From contig CM061105.1 in NCBI GenBank assembly GCA_030770545.1, positions 16,840,001 to 16,904,000 on the forward strand: a DNA stretch of 64,000 nt. The letters are read 5' to 3'. Under the pieces are notes generated by a model. That model was given only the letters and a program-made list of their open reading frames with translations. It searched no databases and had not been told where the DNA came from. The first letter of the stretch is position 1. Every line of letters starts with the position of its first letter. This DNA comes from Macropodus opercularis. Its lineage: Eukaryota > Chordata > Actinopteri > Anabantiformes > Osphronemidae. Positions 14,801 to 28,000 of the stretch are shown one piece after another. The position numbers and the translations under genes are program-made.

Positions 14801-17800
14801 AGAGAGAACGAGATGAGAAAACGAGATGAGACAGAGAGAGAACGAGATGGAGACGGAGAGAGAACGAGATGAGAGAACGAGATGGAGACGGAGAGAGAAC
14901 GAGATGAGAGAACGAGATGGAGACAGAGAGAGAACGAGATGAGACAGAGAGAGAACGAGATGAGAGAACGAGATGGAGACGGAGAGAGAACGAAATAAGA
15001 GAACGAGATGAGAGAACGAGATGGAGACAGAGAGAGAACGAGATGAGACAGAGAGAGAACGAGATGGAGACGGAGAGAGAACGAGATGAGACAGAGAGAG
15101 AACGAGATGAGAAAACGAGATGAGACAGAGAGAGAACGAGATGAGACAGAGAGAGAACGAAATGAGAAAACGAGATGGAGACAGAGAGAGAACGAGATGG
15201 AGACGGAGAGAGAACGAGATGAGACAGAGAGAGAACGAGATGAGAAAACGAGATGGAGACAGAGAGAGAACGAGATGAGAGAACGAGATGAGACAGAGAG
15301 AGAACGAAATGAGAGAACGAGATGGAGACGGAGAGAGAACGAAATAAGAGAACGAGATGGAGACAGAGAGAGAACGAGATGAGAAAACGAGATGGAGACA
15401 GAGAGAGAACGAGATGGAGACGGAGAGAGAACGAAATGAGAGAACGAGATGAGACAGAGAGAGAACGAAATGAGAGAACGAGATGAGACAGAGAGAGAAC
15501 GAGATGAGAAAACGAGATGAGACAGAGAGAGAACGAGATGAGAGAACGAGATGGAGACGGAGAGAGAACGAGATGAGAAAACGAGATGAGACAGAGAGAG
15601 AACGAGATGAGAAAACGAGATGGAGACGGAGAGAGAACGAGATGAGAGAACGAGATGGAGACGGAGAGAGAACGAGATGAGAAAACGAGATGGAGACGGA
15701 GAGAGAACGAGATGAGAAAACGAGATGAGACAGAGAGAGAACGAGATGGAGACGGAGAGAGAACGAGATGAGAGAACGAGATGGAGACGGAGAGAGAACG
15801 AGATGAGAGAACGAGATGGAGACAGAGAGAGAACGAGATGAGACAGAGAGAGAACGAGATGAGAGAACGAGATGGAGACGGAGAGAGAACGAGATGAGAG
15901 AACGAGATGGAGACGGAGAGAGAACGAAATGAGAGAACGAGATGAGACAGAGAGAGAACGAAATAAGAGAACGAGATGAGAGAACGAGATGGAGACAGAG
16001 AGAGAACGAAATGAGAGAACGAGATGAGAGAACGAGATGGAGACAGAGAGAGAACGAGATGAGAGAACGAGATGAGACAGAGAGAGAACGAGATGAGAGA
16101 ACGAGATGAGAGAACGAGATGGAGACAGAGAGAGAACGAGATGAGAGAACGAGATGAGACAGAGAGAGAACGAGATGAGAGAACGAGATGAGACAGAGAG
16201 AGAACGAGATGAGACAGAGAGAGAACGAGATGAGAGAACGAGATGAGAGAAGGCGATGGAGACAGAGAGAGAACGAAATAAGAGAACGAGATGGAGACAG
16301 AGAGAGAACGAGATGAGAGAACGAGATGAGACAGAGAGAGAACGAGATGGAGACAGAGAGAGAACGAGATGGAGACAGAGAGAGAACGAGATGAGAGAAC
16401 GAGATGAGACAGAGAGAGAACGAGATGAGAAAACGAGATGGAGACGGAGAGAGAACGAGATGAGAAAACGAGATGGAGACGGAGAGAGAACGAGATGAGA
16501 GAACGAGATGAGACAGAGAGAGAACGAGATGAGAGAACGAGATGGAGACGGAGAGAGAACGAGATGAGACAGAGAGAGAACGAGATGAGAGAACGAGATG
16601 AGACAGAGAGAGAACGAGATGAGAGAACGAGATGGAGACGGAGAGAGAACGAGATGAGACAGAGAGAGAACGAGATGAGAGAACGAGATGGAGACGGAGA
16701 GAGAACGAGATGAGACAGAGAGAGAACGAGATGAGAGAACGAGAGAGAACGAGATGGAGACAGAGAGAGAACGAGATGGAGACGGAGAGAAAACGAAATG
16801 AGAGAACGAGATGAGAGAACGAGATGGAGACGGAGAGAGAACGAGATGAGACAGAGAGAGAACGAGATGGAGACGGAGAGAAAACGAAATGAGAGAACGA
16901 AATGAGAGAACGAGATGGAGACGGAGAGAAAACGAAATGAGAGAACGAGATGAGAGAACGAGATGGAGACAGAGAGAGAACGAGATGAGAGAACGAGATG
17001 AGAGAACGAGATGAGACAGAGAGAGAACGAGATGGAGACGGAGAGAAAACGAAATGAGAGAACGAGATGAGAGAACGAGATGGAGACGGAGAGAGAACGA
17101 GATGAGACAGAGAGAGAACGAGATGAGAGAACGAGATGAGACAGAGAGAGAATGAGATGGAGACAGAGAGAGAACGAGATGAGAGAACGAGATGAGACAG
17201 AGAGAGAACGAGATGGAGACGGAGAGAAAACGAAATGAGAGAACGAGATGAGAGAACGAGATGGAGACGGAGAGAGAACGAGATGAGACAGAGAGAGAAT
17301 GAGATGGAGACAGAGAGAGAACGAGATGAGAGAACGAGATGAGACAGAGAGAGAATGAGATGGAGACAGAGAGAGAACGAGATGAGAGAACGAGATGAGA
17401 CAGAGAGAGAATGAGATGGAGACAGAGAGAGAACGAGATGAGACAGAGAGAAAACGAGATGGAGACAGAGAGAGAACAGAGACATTTGTCATGTGTTCTC
17501 TGCAGCAAATATGTGATTGTCTACCCATCGTCTAAACCAGACGCACACAGCCTGTGCTCGGTAGATGCTTACACCACTCTCACACCTTTGTGGCTGCTAC
17601 GACGTTGCCTCTCGTGTTCATTCAGTTCAGCTGTTGTCTGACTTACTGCTGACCTGGCTCATGGATCTAGATCTAAATGAAAACCTCACACAGGATACAG
17701 TTTAACACGCGACGGAGCTGCTGCGCTGCGAGTCAAACGGTGAACCTCATGATGCCTAATCATCAGCGCAGCAGCAGAACGTGACACAGAGACTACAAAC

Positions 17801-20800
17801 TAGAACGCACACGCTTCCTCTAGTTCTCAGAGGACCGACGTCCATCTGCGTGTTACATGTGTGAAAACAGGAAGCCGGAAACTGAGCGACCCAGTCAGGA
17901 CACAGACGTCCTGGTGACACACGCTCCTGCTAAGAAATAAACACAAATCTCATCAAGGCGACGACAAATGCACACACATGCATTTGTTGAGCTCAGTGAA
18001 GGAAAACACCAGATTTAAGAGGAGGCCTCCAGGGTCCAGCCTGTACCTTTCTGTACATTATGTTCCATCCACTCCTTGGGCTGCACAGTATGAGCAGATG
18101 TGTTGCTTCTACTTGGACGAAAACACGAGACCAGAGAAATGAATGAAAGAAGCACAGCCTGGTCTTCACTACACCGTCCTACACTCAGCAGGGACTGCGA
18201 CAGACACCATCCACTCGCGACAGGGAGGGAAGCTGGTCTGAGAATCAGCATGAAACGAGCCCTCTGCTCCTCCTCGTCCCCTCAGAACAGATAATATGAA
18301 CCAGCTCAACGTGACATCACATACAAGATGCTGCTTTTGTGCATCTACCCTAACTTACACCTGAGCGATGCTGGACCTGAAAACGCTGGAATAACAAGGA
18401 ACACAGAGAAATGGACAATATTTAATTGACTTTTCCTTCAATAACAACTTGCTGTCACACAAACACAACACGAATTGGAAGTCTGCCCTTCAGCTGAGGA
18501 GTCCGTCTCTCGTGTGAAGACCTCCAGCCGCTGCATTACTTACACCTGGAACAGTTACAGCAGCCTCTGATCCAGATCTGCCACCTCACCTCACGCTCAG
18601 GGTGACGGAGGCTGGACACACATCTCTAGCAGAAGGCCAACGAGGTCCACGCGGCCGTTCAGTAGTAAGAATACCCAGGGCTTTACAGTAACTAAGTCAG
18701 TCCCATTCATCCAGCACAACATACAAAATATCATCGTTAAATTATCAAAACTAAATGAAACCACCAGATCAATGGGTTGTTGTGGCCCAGCTGCATTGTG
18801 GGTAACAGGAAGAACCTTTGAGCCTGACCTTTAACCTCTGCAGAGCACCTTTAAACGCTTCCTCCTTTTTCCTCCTGTTCTATTTTAGTCTCCGTCTCAT
18901 TTCTACACATGCTTCCTCTCGTCTTCTCCCCCTCATCCATCCTCTCTGTGGCCATTTATGGCCAGCGTGCTCTCAGCTCAAGCTCCTTCAGACCTACACC
19001 GAGTGGTCTCCCTGGGTTTAAGGTGGAATGTGCTCCCGCCAGCTGGAGAGCAACAGGTCGAATCACGAATCTCAGCTTAAATCACAGAATGTTAGTGAGA
19101 AACACGACAGTTCTGGTGAACCTCAGTTTACCAAGGCAGGAAAGCCCTGATTTGGTGTTTGGCAGCTGAAGTCCAGCTTCAGGGGAACTGACCCCGGTTG
19201 TTTACGTGGGAATCACGGTTCCACAGCAGACCTGTTATCGGACCTGCTCAGCTCCATCAGCAGGTGTAATTAAGTCCGGTGTCCCGCGGCTCTTCTCACC
19301 TGCTGCTTCACTAAGCACCGCTGACACTCACTGAGGCCGACCAATACTTCATTATGGTGAGAAAAGCACAATCGTCTGTGCAGCCTCCGTCAGGCATCAA
19401 TCACAGAGGACAAAGAGCCTCAGAGTGCTGAGCACTAACAAACCAGAGTTAAGAGTTTCATGGCGTGATCCTCAGCTGGAGAAGAGGCTCCGAGCGTTTG
19501 GCTTTATGTGGTTGGAGATTAGATCAAAAATCTGCTCAGCGATCAAAAAAGAAGCTCTGTCTGGTAGCAAAGCTATCGTTTACCTTTTCATACCACATCG
19601 TAACTACTTTCATTCTGGGTCAACAAACAAACCTCAAGCATCATCCTCACGATTCAACTCAAGCAACCAAACCGCATCAAACACCTGTTCAACAGTAAAA
19701 TGACTCCAGGTAAGGAAAGATTCAATAGAAACAGCAAATGGTTCGTACGTGGACCCTGGTTATAAATCAACCAACACTGGGCCACTCCCGGGTCATTGTT
19801 GGGAACATAATACAGCGACGGCGCCGCCCTTTCACACGCTACGTTTCTGAATCGACAATAATGGAATAATGAGCAGTTTCCCCACAGACAGAACACTGTG
19901 GCGAGGAGGCCAGGTGTCCTCTGTGGCGACTGAAGCCTCAATTACAACCCGAACTGGTTCTGACACGGAGGAAACAGACGGGAACCACGACAAACCGTAA
20001 CGAGAGGAGAAGGCTTCAGAAAATGTGACCTTCCGAAATCAGGTCTAGGCTAAGAGGGACAGAAACTAAACCTGCTGGTGGTTCAGTCACACGACAGGTC
20101 AGCAGGTTGGTCCGTCCATTAAACTCTTCTTCTACAACCAAACGCATCATTTTGCTTCCCAGACGATGAACAGGTCACGCAGCCAAAAGCTTCACTAAAA
20201 AACTAACGGAGAAGCTCAGTCTCCAGATCAAATTCATGGGTTTAACGGAGTGACTCCCGGACTCAGCTGTGATGTGAAGTCACACAGTCAGGCCTCTTTG
20301 CTTTCCAGTGTCACTAAGAGACCCCACCACGCTCAAACCACGCTCAAACCACGCTCAAACCACGCTCAAACCACGCTCAAACCAAACTCAAACCACGCTC
20401 AAACCACGCTCAAACCACGCTCAAACCACGCTCAAACCAAACTCAAACCACGCTCAAACCACGCTCAAACCAAACTCAAACCACGCTCAAACCAAACTCA
20501 AACCACGCTCAAACCAAACTCAAACCACGCTCAAACCACGCTCAAACCAAACTCAAACCAAACTCAAACCACGCTCAAACCACGCTCAAACCACGCTCAA
20601 ACCAAACTCAAACCACGCTCAAACCAAACTCAAACCAAACTCAAACCACGCTCAAACCACGCTCAAACCACGCTCAAACCAAACTCAAACCACGCTCAAA
20701 CCAAACTCAAACCACGCTCAAACCAAACTCAAACCACGCTCAAACCAAACTCAAACCACGCTCAAACCAAACTCAAACCACGCTCAAACCACGCTCAAAC

Positions 20801-22018
20801 CAAACTCAAACCACGCTCAAACCAAACTCAAACCACGCTCAAACCAAACTCAAACCACGCTCAAACCAAACTCAAACCACGCTCAAACCAAACTCAAACC
20901 ACGCTCAAACCAAACTCAAACCACGCTCAAACCAAACTCAAACCACGCTCAAACCAAACTCAAACCACGCTCAAACCAAACTACAACTGCAACTGAAACT
21001 ACTTGCTAACTCCTTAACTCCAGCGATTTGAATGTTACGAAACAGCTGCCGAAGATGTTAATTGCATCTAAAACCTTTGTCAGGGTTACTGACTTGGTTC
21101 TCAAGGTCAGTCGTGGGAGGTGATGCAGGTTCCCACTGCAGAAAGAGAAGGAAGCCATTAAGCAGGACACACACGGGACCTTAACTAGCTGCTCCTCATG
21201 GCAGCAAACGACTGCTGTCACTATGCGTAAATCCGTGTGGACCCTGGAAACGAGCTTCTGGACCAGAACCGGCGTGTTACTCGGGTCTCGGCTACTTGCT
21301 CCCTGAAGCTGCTGGGAGAACAGAGCCGGCTCCGATGAGTCGCTGAGTCCCACGTTCCAGCTTCTAGAGCATCGCCAGAACCCTGCAGCTACACACTGAG
21401 CCGGTCCAAGGACTGGATCAGGGTGTGTGTGAGGAAACGTCCCGTCCGTCCCCAACAGACAACTGCAATGTCACCACACTCGATCTGATTCACCTCTGCT
21501 CAGATGGTGCAAAGTCAGACACAGTCGCAACCAGAGTGTGTTGAAACTGAACGATTGCAGCTTCAGTCTCTTTGACCTTCATTCAGCAAGACACTCAACT
21601 GTAACATAAACCAAGGATAACAGACAGCAGGACGTTGGAGATGAATGAGAGGAATCCAGAGACACTGCTGCTGTTTAAATGTTGGGGCGAGTAAGAGAAA
21701 CGAAGATCTGCTGATCTGACACTAACATCAGAGACAAAGTGAAGAGAAACACTTTATTCACCTCGAGTTGTCTGCTTCATCACGACCATAACTTCATGCA
21801 TCCAGAAATAATGAAATGAGATAAAAGAGTAAATGAAATGAGTAAAACGAGACTTTCCAGCTGTGACCCATGAGTCAGAGGCCTCAACAACAGGACCTGA
21901 GCTGCAGGACGTCACCACATGATGTTACGTTCTAACCTCAGTTCTGGAGAACAGTTGGTTCGATCCCTGCTCTGCTCTCACACCACATTTTAAACTGGAG
22001 GAAGAGCTTCTCATGTGA

Positions 22019-22051
<33 letters not shown>

Positions 22052-25000
22052 GTATCCATCCCACATAAACTCTCTACAAATCTCTGCACGTCTGACTCAT
22101 AGTTACAGGCCAGTGGTGCAGGCCTGCTCTCGTCAGACGGGTCCCACTTGGCCCGTTTGGTGGCACTGGACAAAAAACACTCACAAGCTCACAAGCACAC
22201 ATGAAAAACTTCCCACCGTCCAGTTGTAATAACCTTCAGTGCAGTCTGGCTAATATTTGCCTCCAGCTCCTTCACAGATGAGCACAGCTGACATAATAGA
22301 GGAGGTAGAGGAGCAGCATCCGAACCTGAGGGAAGCACCAGACACAAGGTCATTTCACAAACACATTAAATACGCATCGATACACAGGAGGACCAACGGA
22401 GGCCCAAGTGTGAGCAAGAGAGAGGAAGCGACACCGAGCGTGTTACTGTGTGTTTAACTGTGTTCATGCCAAGCTTCAGGGACAGCTGAGGGTTCGACTC
22501 CCAGCTCTGCAGATCATATTACTGGAATGTGTGTGTGCTACGTGATGCACAACGCCTGCTGTGTGTGTGTGTATCAGTGTGTTATGAGTCTGACCAGATC
22601 ACGGGGCCACGCAGCAAAGGTGCCAGATAATCCAGAAATAAAAGAAACGAGAGGGGGACGAGGGAGGACAGGCTGCCTTCGTACGTCAGGAGGTCGAATA
22701 TGACAAATCACAACTGATCGGCAGCTGGCTCACTTCCTCCCGACAGACAGACTCAGCCCCTCTCAGACATCCCACAATGCTTTGTGGCCATGTGGACACA
22801 CAAGCACAGAAGCCTCTTTGTGCCGTGTGCTGAGGCCTGCACACACGGCCTGAAGCCGACATCTGTCACCGGCCATCGGAGAAGAGAACATTCCTCCAGA
22901 GACCTACAGAAGTAAAAGCGTGACCACACAGGTTTCTGCGAGTCCAGTGGAAACTCAAGCGCAAACTGTATGTAGCACTGAGAAAATTGAAAACAGCCCT
23001 GGAGCCAGATGTTGTTACTCTTTTTGGTTTTTTCCAGCTTTGGAATTTCTGAGAAGTTTGTTTCTGCTGAGGGAACAGAAAGAAAAGCTTTGCTGTTTTT
23101 CTACGTTGCTGTAGTTGGATTCTTTGAACTGCAGCCTCCTCCTCTCGTCCTGGCTGTGATCTGCTGCTGCTCTTGAGCTGAAGGCAAACACACTAATGTC
23201 CTGTTATTCCCTCCTTCAGCCTGAACTCCTCCTCTTTCCCCACCGTTCCTCCTCCTGTAGTTGTTCTTCTCCCTCTCTGGACCTTTGTACGTGGGCCGTC
23301 GGACTCGGAGCCGCTAGCCCGGCTGACCTGCCCGTTGCGTCCCAACTAGGCAGATGGCCGCCCACCCTGAGCCTGGTTCTGCTGGAGGTTTCTACTGTTT
23401 CAGGGGGTTTTCCTCTCCGCTGTCTCCAGGTGCTGCTCAGTGGGTTTCTTAGGTTTTCTACACTATAATAAAGCATTTGTTCCAACCTCTGGAGGGGATT
23501 TCTTGCTTTCTTTGTCCTTTGTGAACAAGAGAGTCTCTGTGGATTCTCAGTTCACCACACAAAGTTTCTTCTATCGCAGCGAAGCTACAAACGTTCAGCA
23601 CAATGAACACGAGACTCAGAAACAGCTGGACTAGAGCCTCCATCATCCACTGAGCCTCTTTCTGCCTTGAACCGCTGAGTGATCTAGTCTAACGGCAGGA
23701 TCCAGCCCTGCCCCCGTCTTCCAGAGGTAAACACCATGTGTGGAGACCAGCAAGTGTATGAGTTGCTGCGTGTGTGTCTGTGAGTGTCCAGAACACATGA
23801 CTGCATTCCTGACAGAGAGAGGGAGGAAAGAGGAGAGAAAAATACAAAGGGCAACACAAAGAGGATGACAGCAGCTGAAAGAAATAAAAAGAAGGGAAAA
23901 CAAAGAAACTGGGAGGAGATAAGGACGGAGGAAGAGAGAGAAAACAGCGAAAGCACCAAAGAAAGCAATGAACAGAAACTAGAGACTACAGCATCCAGAA
24001 TGCACTGCAGCGTTCACGCCGTAAGAAGCTAAATTAAGATAATCAACCACTAAGAGTAAAGGTTGTTACGTGGCGGCGCCTCTTCGTGTTAAATGGTCTG
24101 TGGGTCACTTAAGCGCTTTGACACTGCGTCTCATTCACCCATTGGCACACAAACACTAACACACACACACATTTACACACCGGGGGCGGCTTGGGGTTCA
24201 GCGTCTTGCCCAAGGACACTTCGGCACATGGCTGGGAAAGCCAGGAATCGAACCACCGATTCGACTGGTGGTTCTACTCTGAGTCTTACATGTCTGAATT
24301 CTGAGATGCAGTTCCCACCGTTGCTTGAGGGCAGAGGGTCCTAATCAACCACCCGCTGCCAGAGAAGTGTTCTGGTCACTGATGTGAAGTGCAGATCACA
24401 CAGCAGCACATTCAACCCAAAGACTCAGACGGTCACAGTCTGACGTTAGCATGAGACACGAGGACAAACAGCCAAACACAATTCAGAGCAGGCGCCTGCT
24501 GACAGAATGATACGTAACCGTATTGTCATCTAGAACACAACTGTCAATCAAATGGTTTTTCTCCAAGGAGGTGATCTGTGACCTTGTGGCGATTGGAGCA
24601 TCAAAGCAAACATCTAGAAGCCAGAGGCTGCTGTTAAGTTTAAAAGGGAATCCAGTGTGGTACAGCAGCCTGGAGAGCATGACAGTCATAAGACGAGTGC
24701 ATGAGCGTGAGCTACGAACGACTAGAACCAGATGAGAAATGAAGGAGACCAGGGCTAACACAGCATCCAACAAAAGATCTGCTTTAACTCTTTGTTCTTC
24801 AACTGGGATGGTTGTTACTGAAAGATCTGTGATCGAATCAAATTTAGACAAAGCTGCTGGTTGTGTAACAGCAGTTTAATCCCCAGTGATCTTGGAGACC
24901 GGCTTGTCTCAGGCAGACGTGGTTTCTGGACGCAGCCCAGTGAGAAGCACTAACTGGGTTTCTAGATCAAGTCTTTGGCAACTTGCTGCCAAGAGCCAAA

Positions 25001-28000
25001 CCCTCCCTACAGCGCATCCTTGGAATCGCTCTGTTTTGCAATGGCCTTGTTTTGAAAGCTTCTTTCTTCTAGTTTGGAGGTGATGCCGAGAAGGTTGAGG
25101 GGTTTCCTCTGGCTGTCGCCACCTCCATCATCCTGCTGTCTGGACTGAACCAACTCGAACTGAGTGGAGAGTCTAACAGTAGGAAACCTGATCCTGACGG
25201 TCAAACACGTCCTGTCTATAACTAATGCTTCCACACTTTTGCAAAATGGCGGCAACTGTCATCACAAATGGAGGCATGAGTCGAACGTCCTGCAAAATCA
25301 GACCCTTATTCATATTTCAGAATCCTCGAAGACATTGCCCCCTGTTCTCCTCCTTCACATCAGAGGGTCAAAGCCTCATCCGAGGGCGATTGTGTGATAC
25401 TCAACCCTGCCCTCTCTTCTCCATGTCTCCCCTACATTCACATGCTGTCCCCAATAAGAGGTTTGGACAGAAGGGCGGAACATACGGACGCCTCCAGCCT
25501 GCAGCTGAGAGAAAGGGATTATGGGAGGTGGCTGCATATGGACCACAAAGAGAGGGGAAGGGGAAATGGAGAGAGTGTCACCACCTGCTCACAGTCCAAC
25601 CACGGGAATCTGACAACAATTCACTTTGCATCATGAACAACATGAGTACGTTGAGTAAGTATAAACTCATAAGCGTGTAACGCATGTACTCGTGTACAAA
25701 CACAGTCCAACACACAGAATGTCTGCGCATGGCTGGAAATACACTCCTGGATTCCAGCTCAGGCAGATGATGCCGTGTTCCTCTGTGGCTTGGCAACAAG
25801 AACAACATACAGAAGAGTTGGTGATGACCGAATTCATCAGCCAACCTCCATCCCTAAATAAGACACTTACACACTGCACAGATCCATGTCTAATGCGTCT
25901 GCCAGCTAAATGTCACATTACGCGAGACTCGTGACTGACCCGAATGTCGGACAAAGTCACTGTGTTCATCGGCCGACAGCGGGCCGACAGATTCTGAGCT
26001 GTGGTTAGAACTGAGTTAGAACATTCGACTGAAATGTAAAGAGAAATTCATCTCTGGCATAAACTGTTGAATTCTGAGTAAGACTCTGACGTGGATCCGC
26101 TACACGATGGACGGGCCTCATTCCTCATCCACACTGGGATCATGGAGCGTAGGAGTTTTTCTCATGATTACTGGGAGAAATCACCTCGATGTGAATGACT
26201 CACAGATTTCACGTGGACTGTCAGCAACATATGGTACAGGGCAACAGGAATCCACATAATATGATGATGGCCCTGGTTTCCATCCAAAGCCACAGTGACC
26301 ATCTGCTCAGAGTGTTTTCCACTGAGGCTGAAAGGAGCGAGCGGCGCAGATTCACAGATTTCACTTCTTAACAAGAGGAAGCACTTTCAGAGTTTGTGCC
26401 ATGTGAATCGCACTCTCTGACCTCCGAGCAGTACAGTGAAACAAAAAGCCGCGTTAAATATTCAGAGGGAAATTACTTAAGATCCGATTTAAAAGCAGAT
26501 GGTCGTGGAGGAGGCCTGTCCACATGACATCGCAACCGCAACAGGAAAAGCAGCTGGAATAAGAGAAGAGACGTAGGAGAAGGAGCTTCAGCGTCGTGAA
26601 TAATTAGAGCTCTGGTCTCTACAGATCTGATCCCATCCAGAGAACTGATTTAGAAATCTGAGGAAAAAGCTGCTGGTTCTGAATAGAGTCAAAATGAAAG
26701 ACCAGCAGAATCATGTGGGACGAACAAATCAGAGAGGAGGTGGAAGAGAGAGACGGAGAGGACGACATCTGGGAAAAGGGAATCCTGGGCTGAGGAGGAG
26801 AGAGAACTAGGATCAGCCTCCGCCGTTAGATCTCTAAATGAGTCCGAATTAATCATGGTTGATGCTTTTCCTCCTCAGTCTTCACCTTTCTGCTGTTTAG
26901 GTCAAGTACACTTTAAAAGCTGAGTGTTTAGCACCAGCCTCCTCCTCTCCAGCGCGTGGCCGGACCACCAGCAGCCTGATCCCAGCACATCCTGGATTTA
27001 CACACACGCCTCCTGAGCAGGTGTGTACGCTAGCTGCTGCTAACGCTAGCAGCTAGCGTACACATGTTGAGTTGACCGATTCTGTGACGTCCTGTCGATC
27101 AAAGAGTCACAATGAGAATTTTCTCTCTCAGAACTGATTAACTACAGTCATGGCGTCCACACCACGTCCTGAACGCTGCTCACGGGCTGTGCTGTCATCA
27201 GCCAACAAGCCTGGAGTCACACACAGACTTTACTGTACCTGTGTAACCACAGTGGTTCTCACAGGTTCTGCGTCGCTCCGGTTCCTCTGCTGCCCACTGA
27301 CTGTTTTGTCTGATAACCAACAGAATCTGGAGCCAGGCTAAACAACGCGTTAATGTCCCTGAAGCAGAGAGTGACCGTCGACAAACACACCTACCAGACA
27401 AACACACAAACACACACGACGACGCCGGCGCCTCCTCAGCATTAAGGTGTCGGCCGTTTGGCAAACGTCACCAAAGCGTGGATCCGTGATGCTGAGTTCC
27501 GTGGGTCACAGGAATGACCCGATCTGATTCCAGGACCAACGTGATATTAACACAGCTGAAGACAATCGGCCACATCTTAAACAGTTTAACACAGACTCAC
27601 GGTCCCAAGACAAACTCAAGTCACTGTCTCAACCATCACAACTTACAAATTCAGGCATGTCGTAAAATAAAGTTCACATCACGACACATGATGGAAGCAA
27701 CACGCTGAAAGATGACTCACTGTGATGGGTTTAATCTTAGCAGATACCAAACCGTGAACATTCACCACCGGCTGCAGTGAGTCAGTGGATGAGTACGTGG
27801 TTAACTGAAGAACACGAATCTGGTTGGATTCGATTAGTCGTTTCCACAACTTTCTTTTTTGGAAAACGACATATTTTCTGTTCCCTGTAAGGAAATAAAC
27901 AAGCTGGACCTAAGTTTTATTTCCAAAGCAGGTGTCAAAGGTCAAAGCCTCGCACAGAATATATGCAGACACATACGATCCTCCACATAACAGCTCAGCG

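Noticed and set aside
13470..17528. Minus-strand open frames of 1288-1352 codons (Ser/Leu/Arg-rich 'proteins')
   Set aside because: They run through a minisatellite whose complement cannot form stop codons. All three frames are equally open and share the same words, and the array is intronic to dip2c.
20250..21009. Two plus-strand frames with Thr-Leu-Lys-Pro-type repeats; also a CRISPR-like appearance
   Set aside because: It is an 11-bp tandem repeat without spacers, open in more than one frame because of its composition. A CRISPR array is not expected in a vertebrate nuclear genome.
25225..25680. Plus-strand 151-codon frame in dip2c intron 1
   Set aside because: The residues show no family motif, and there is no splice or promoter evidence for a nested gene.
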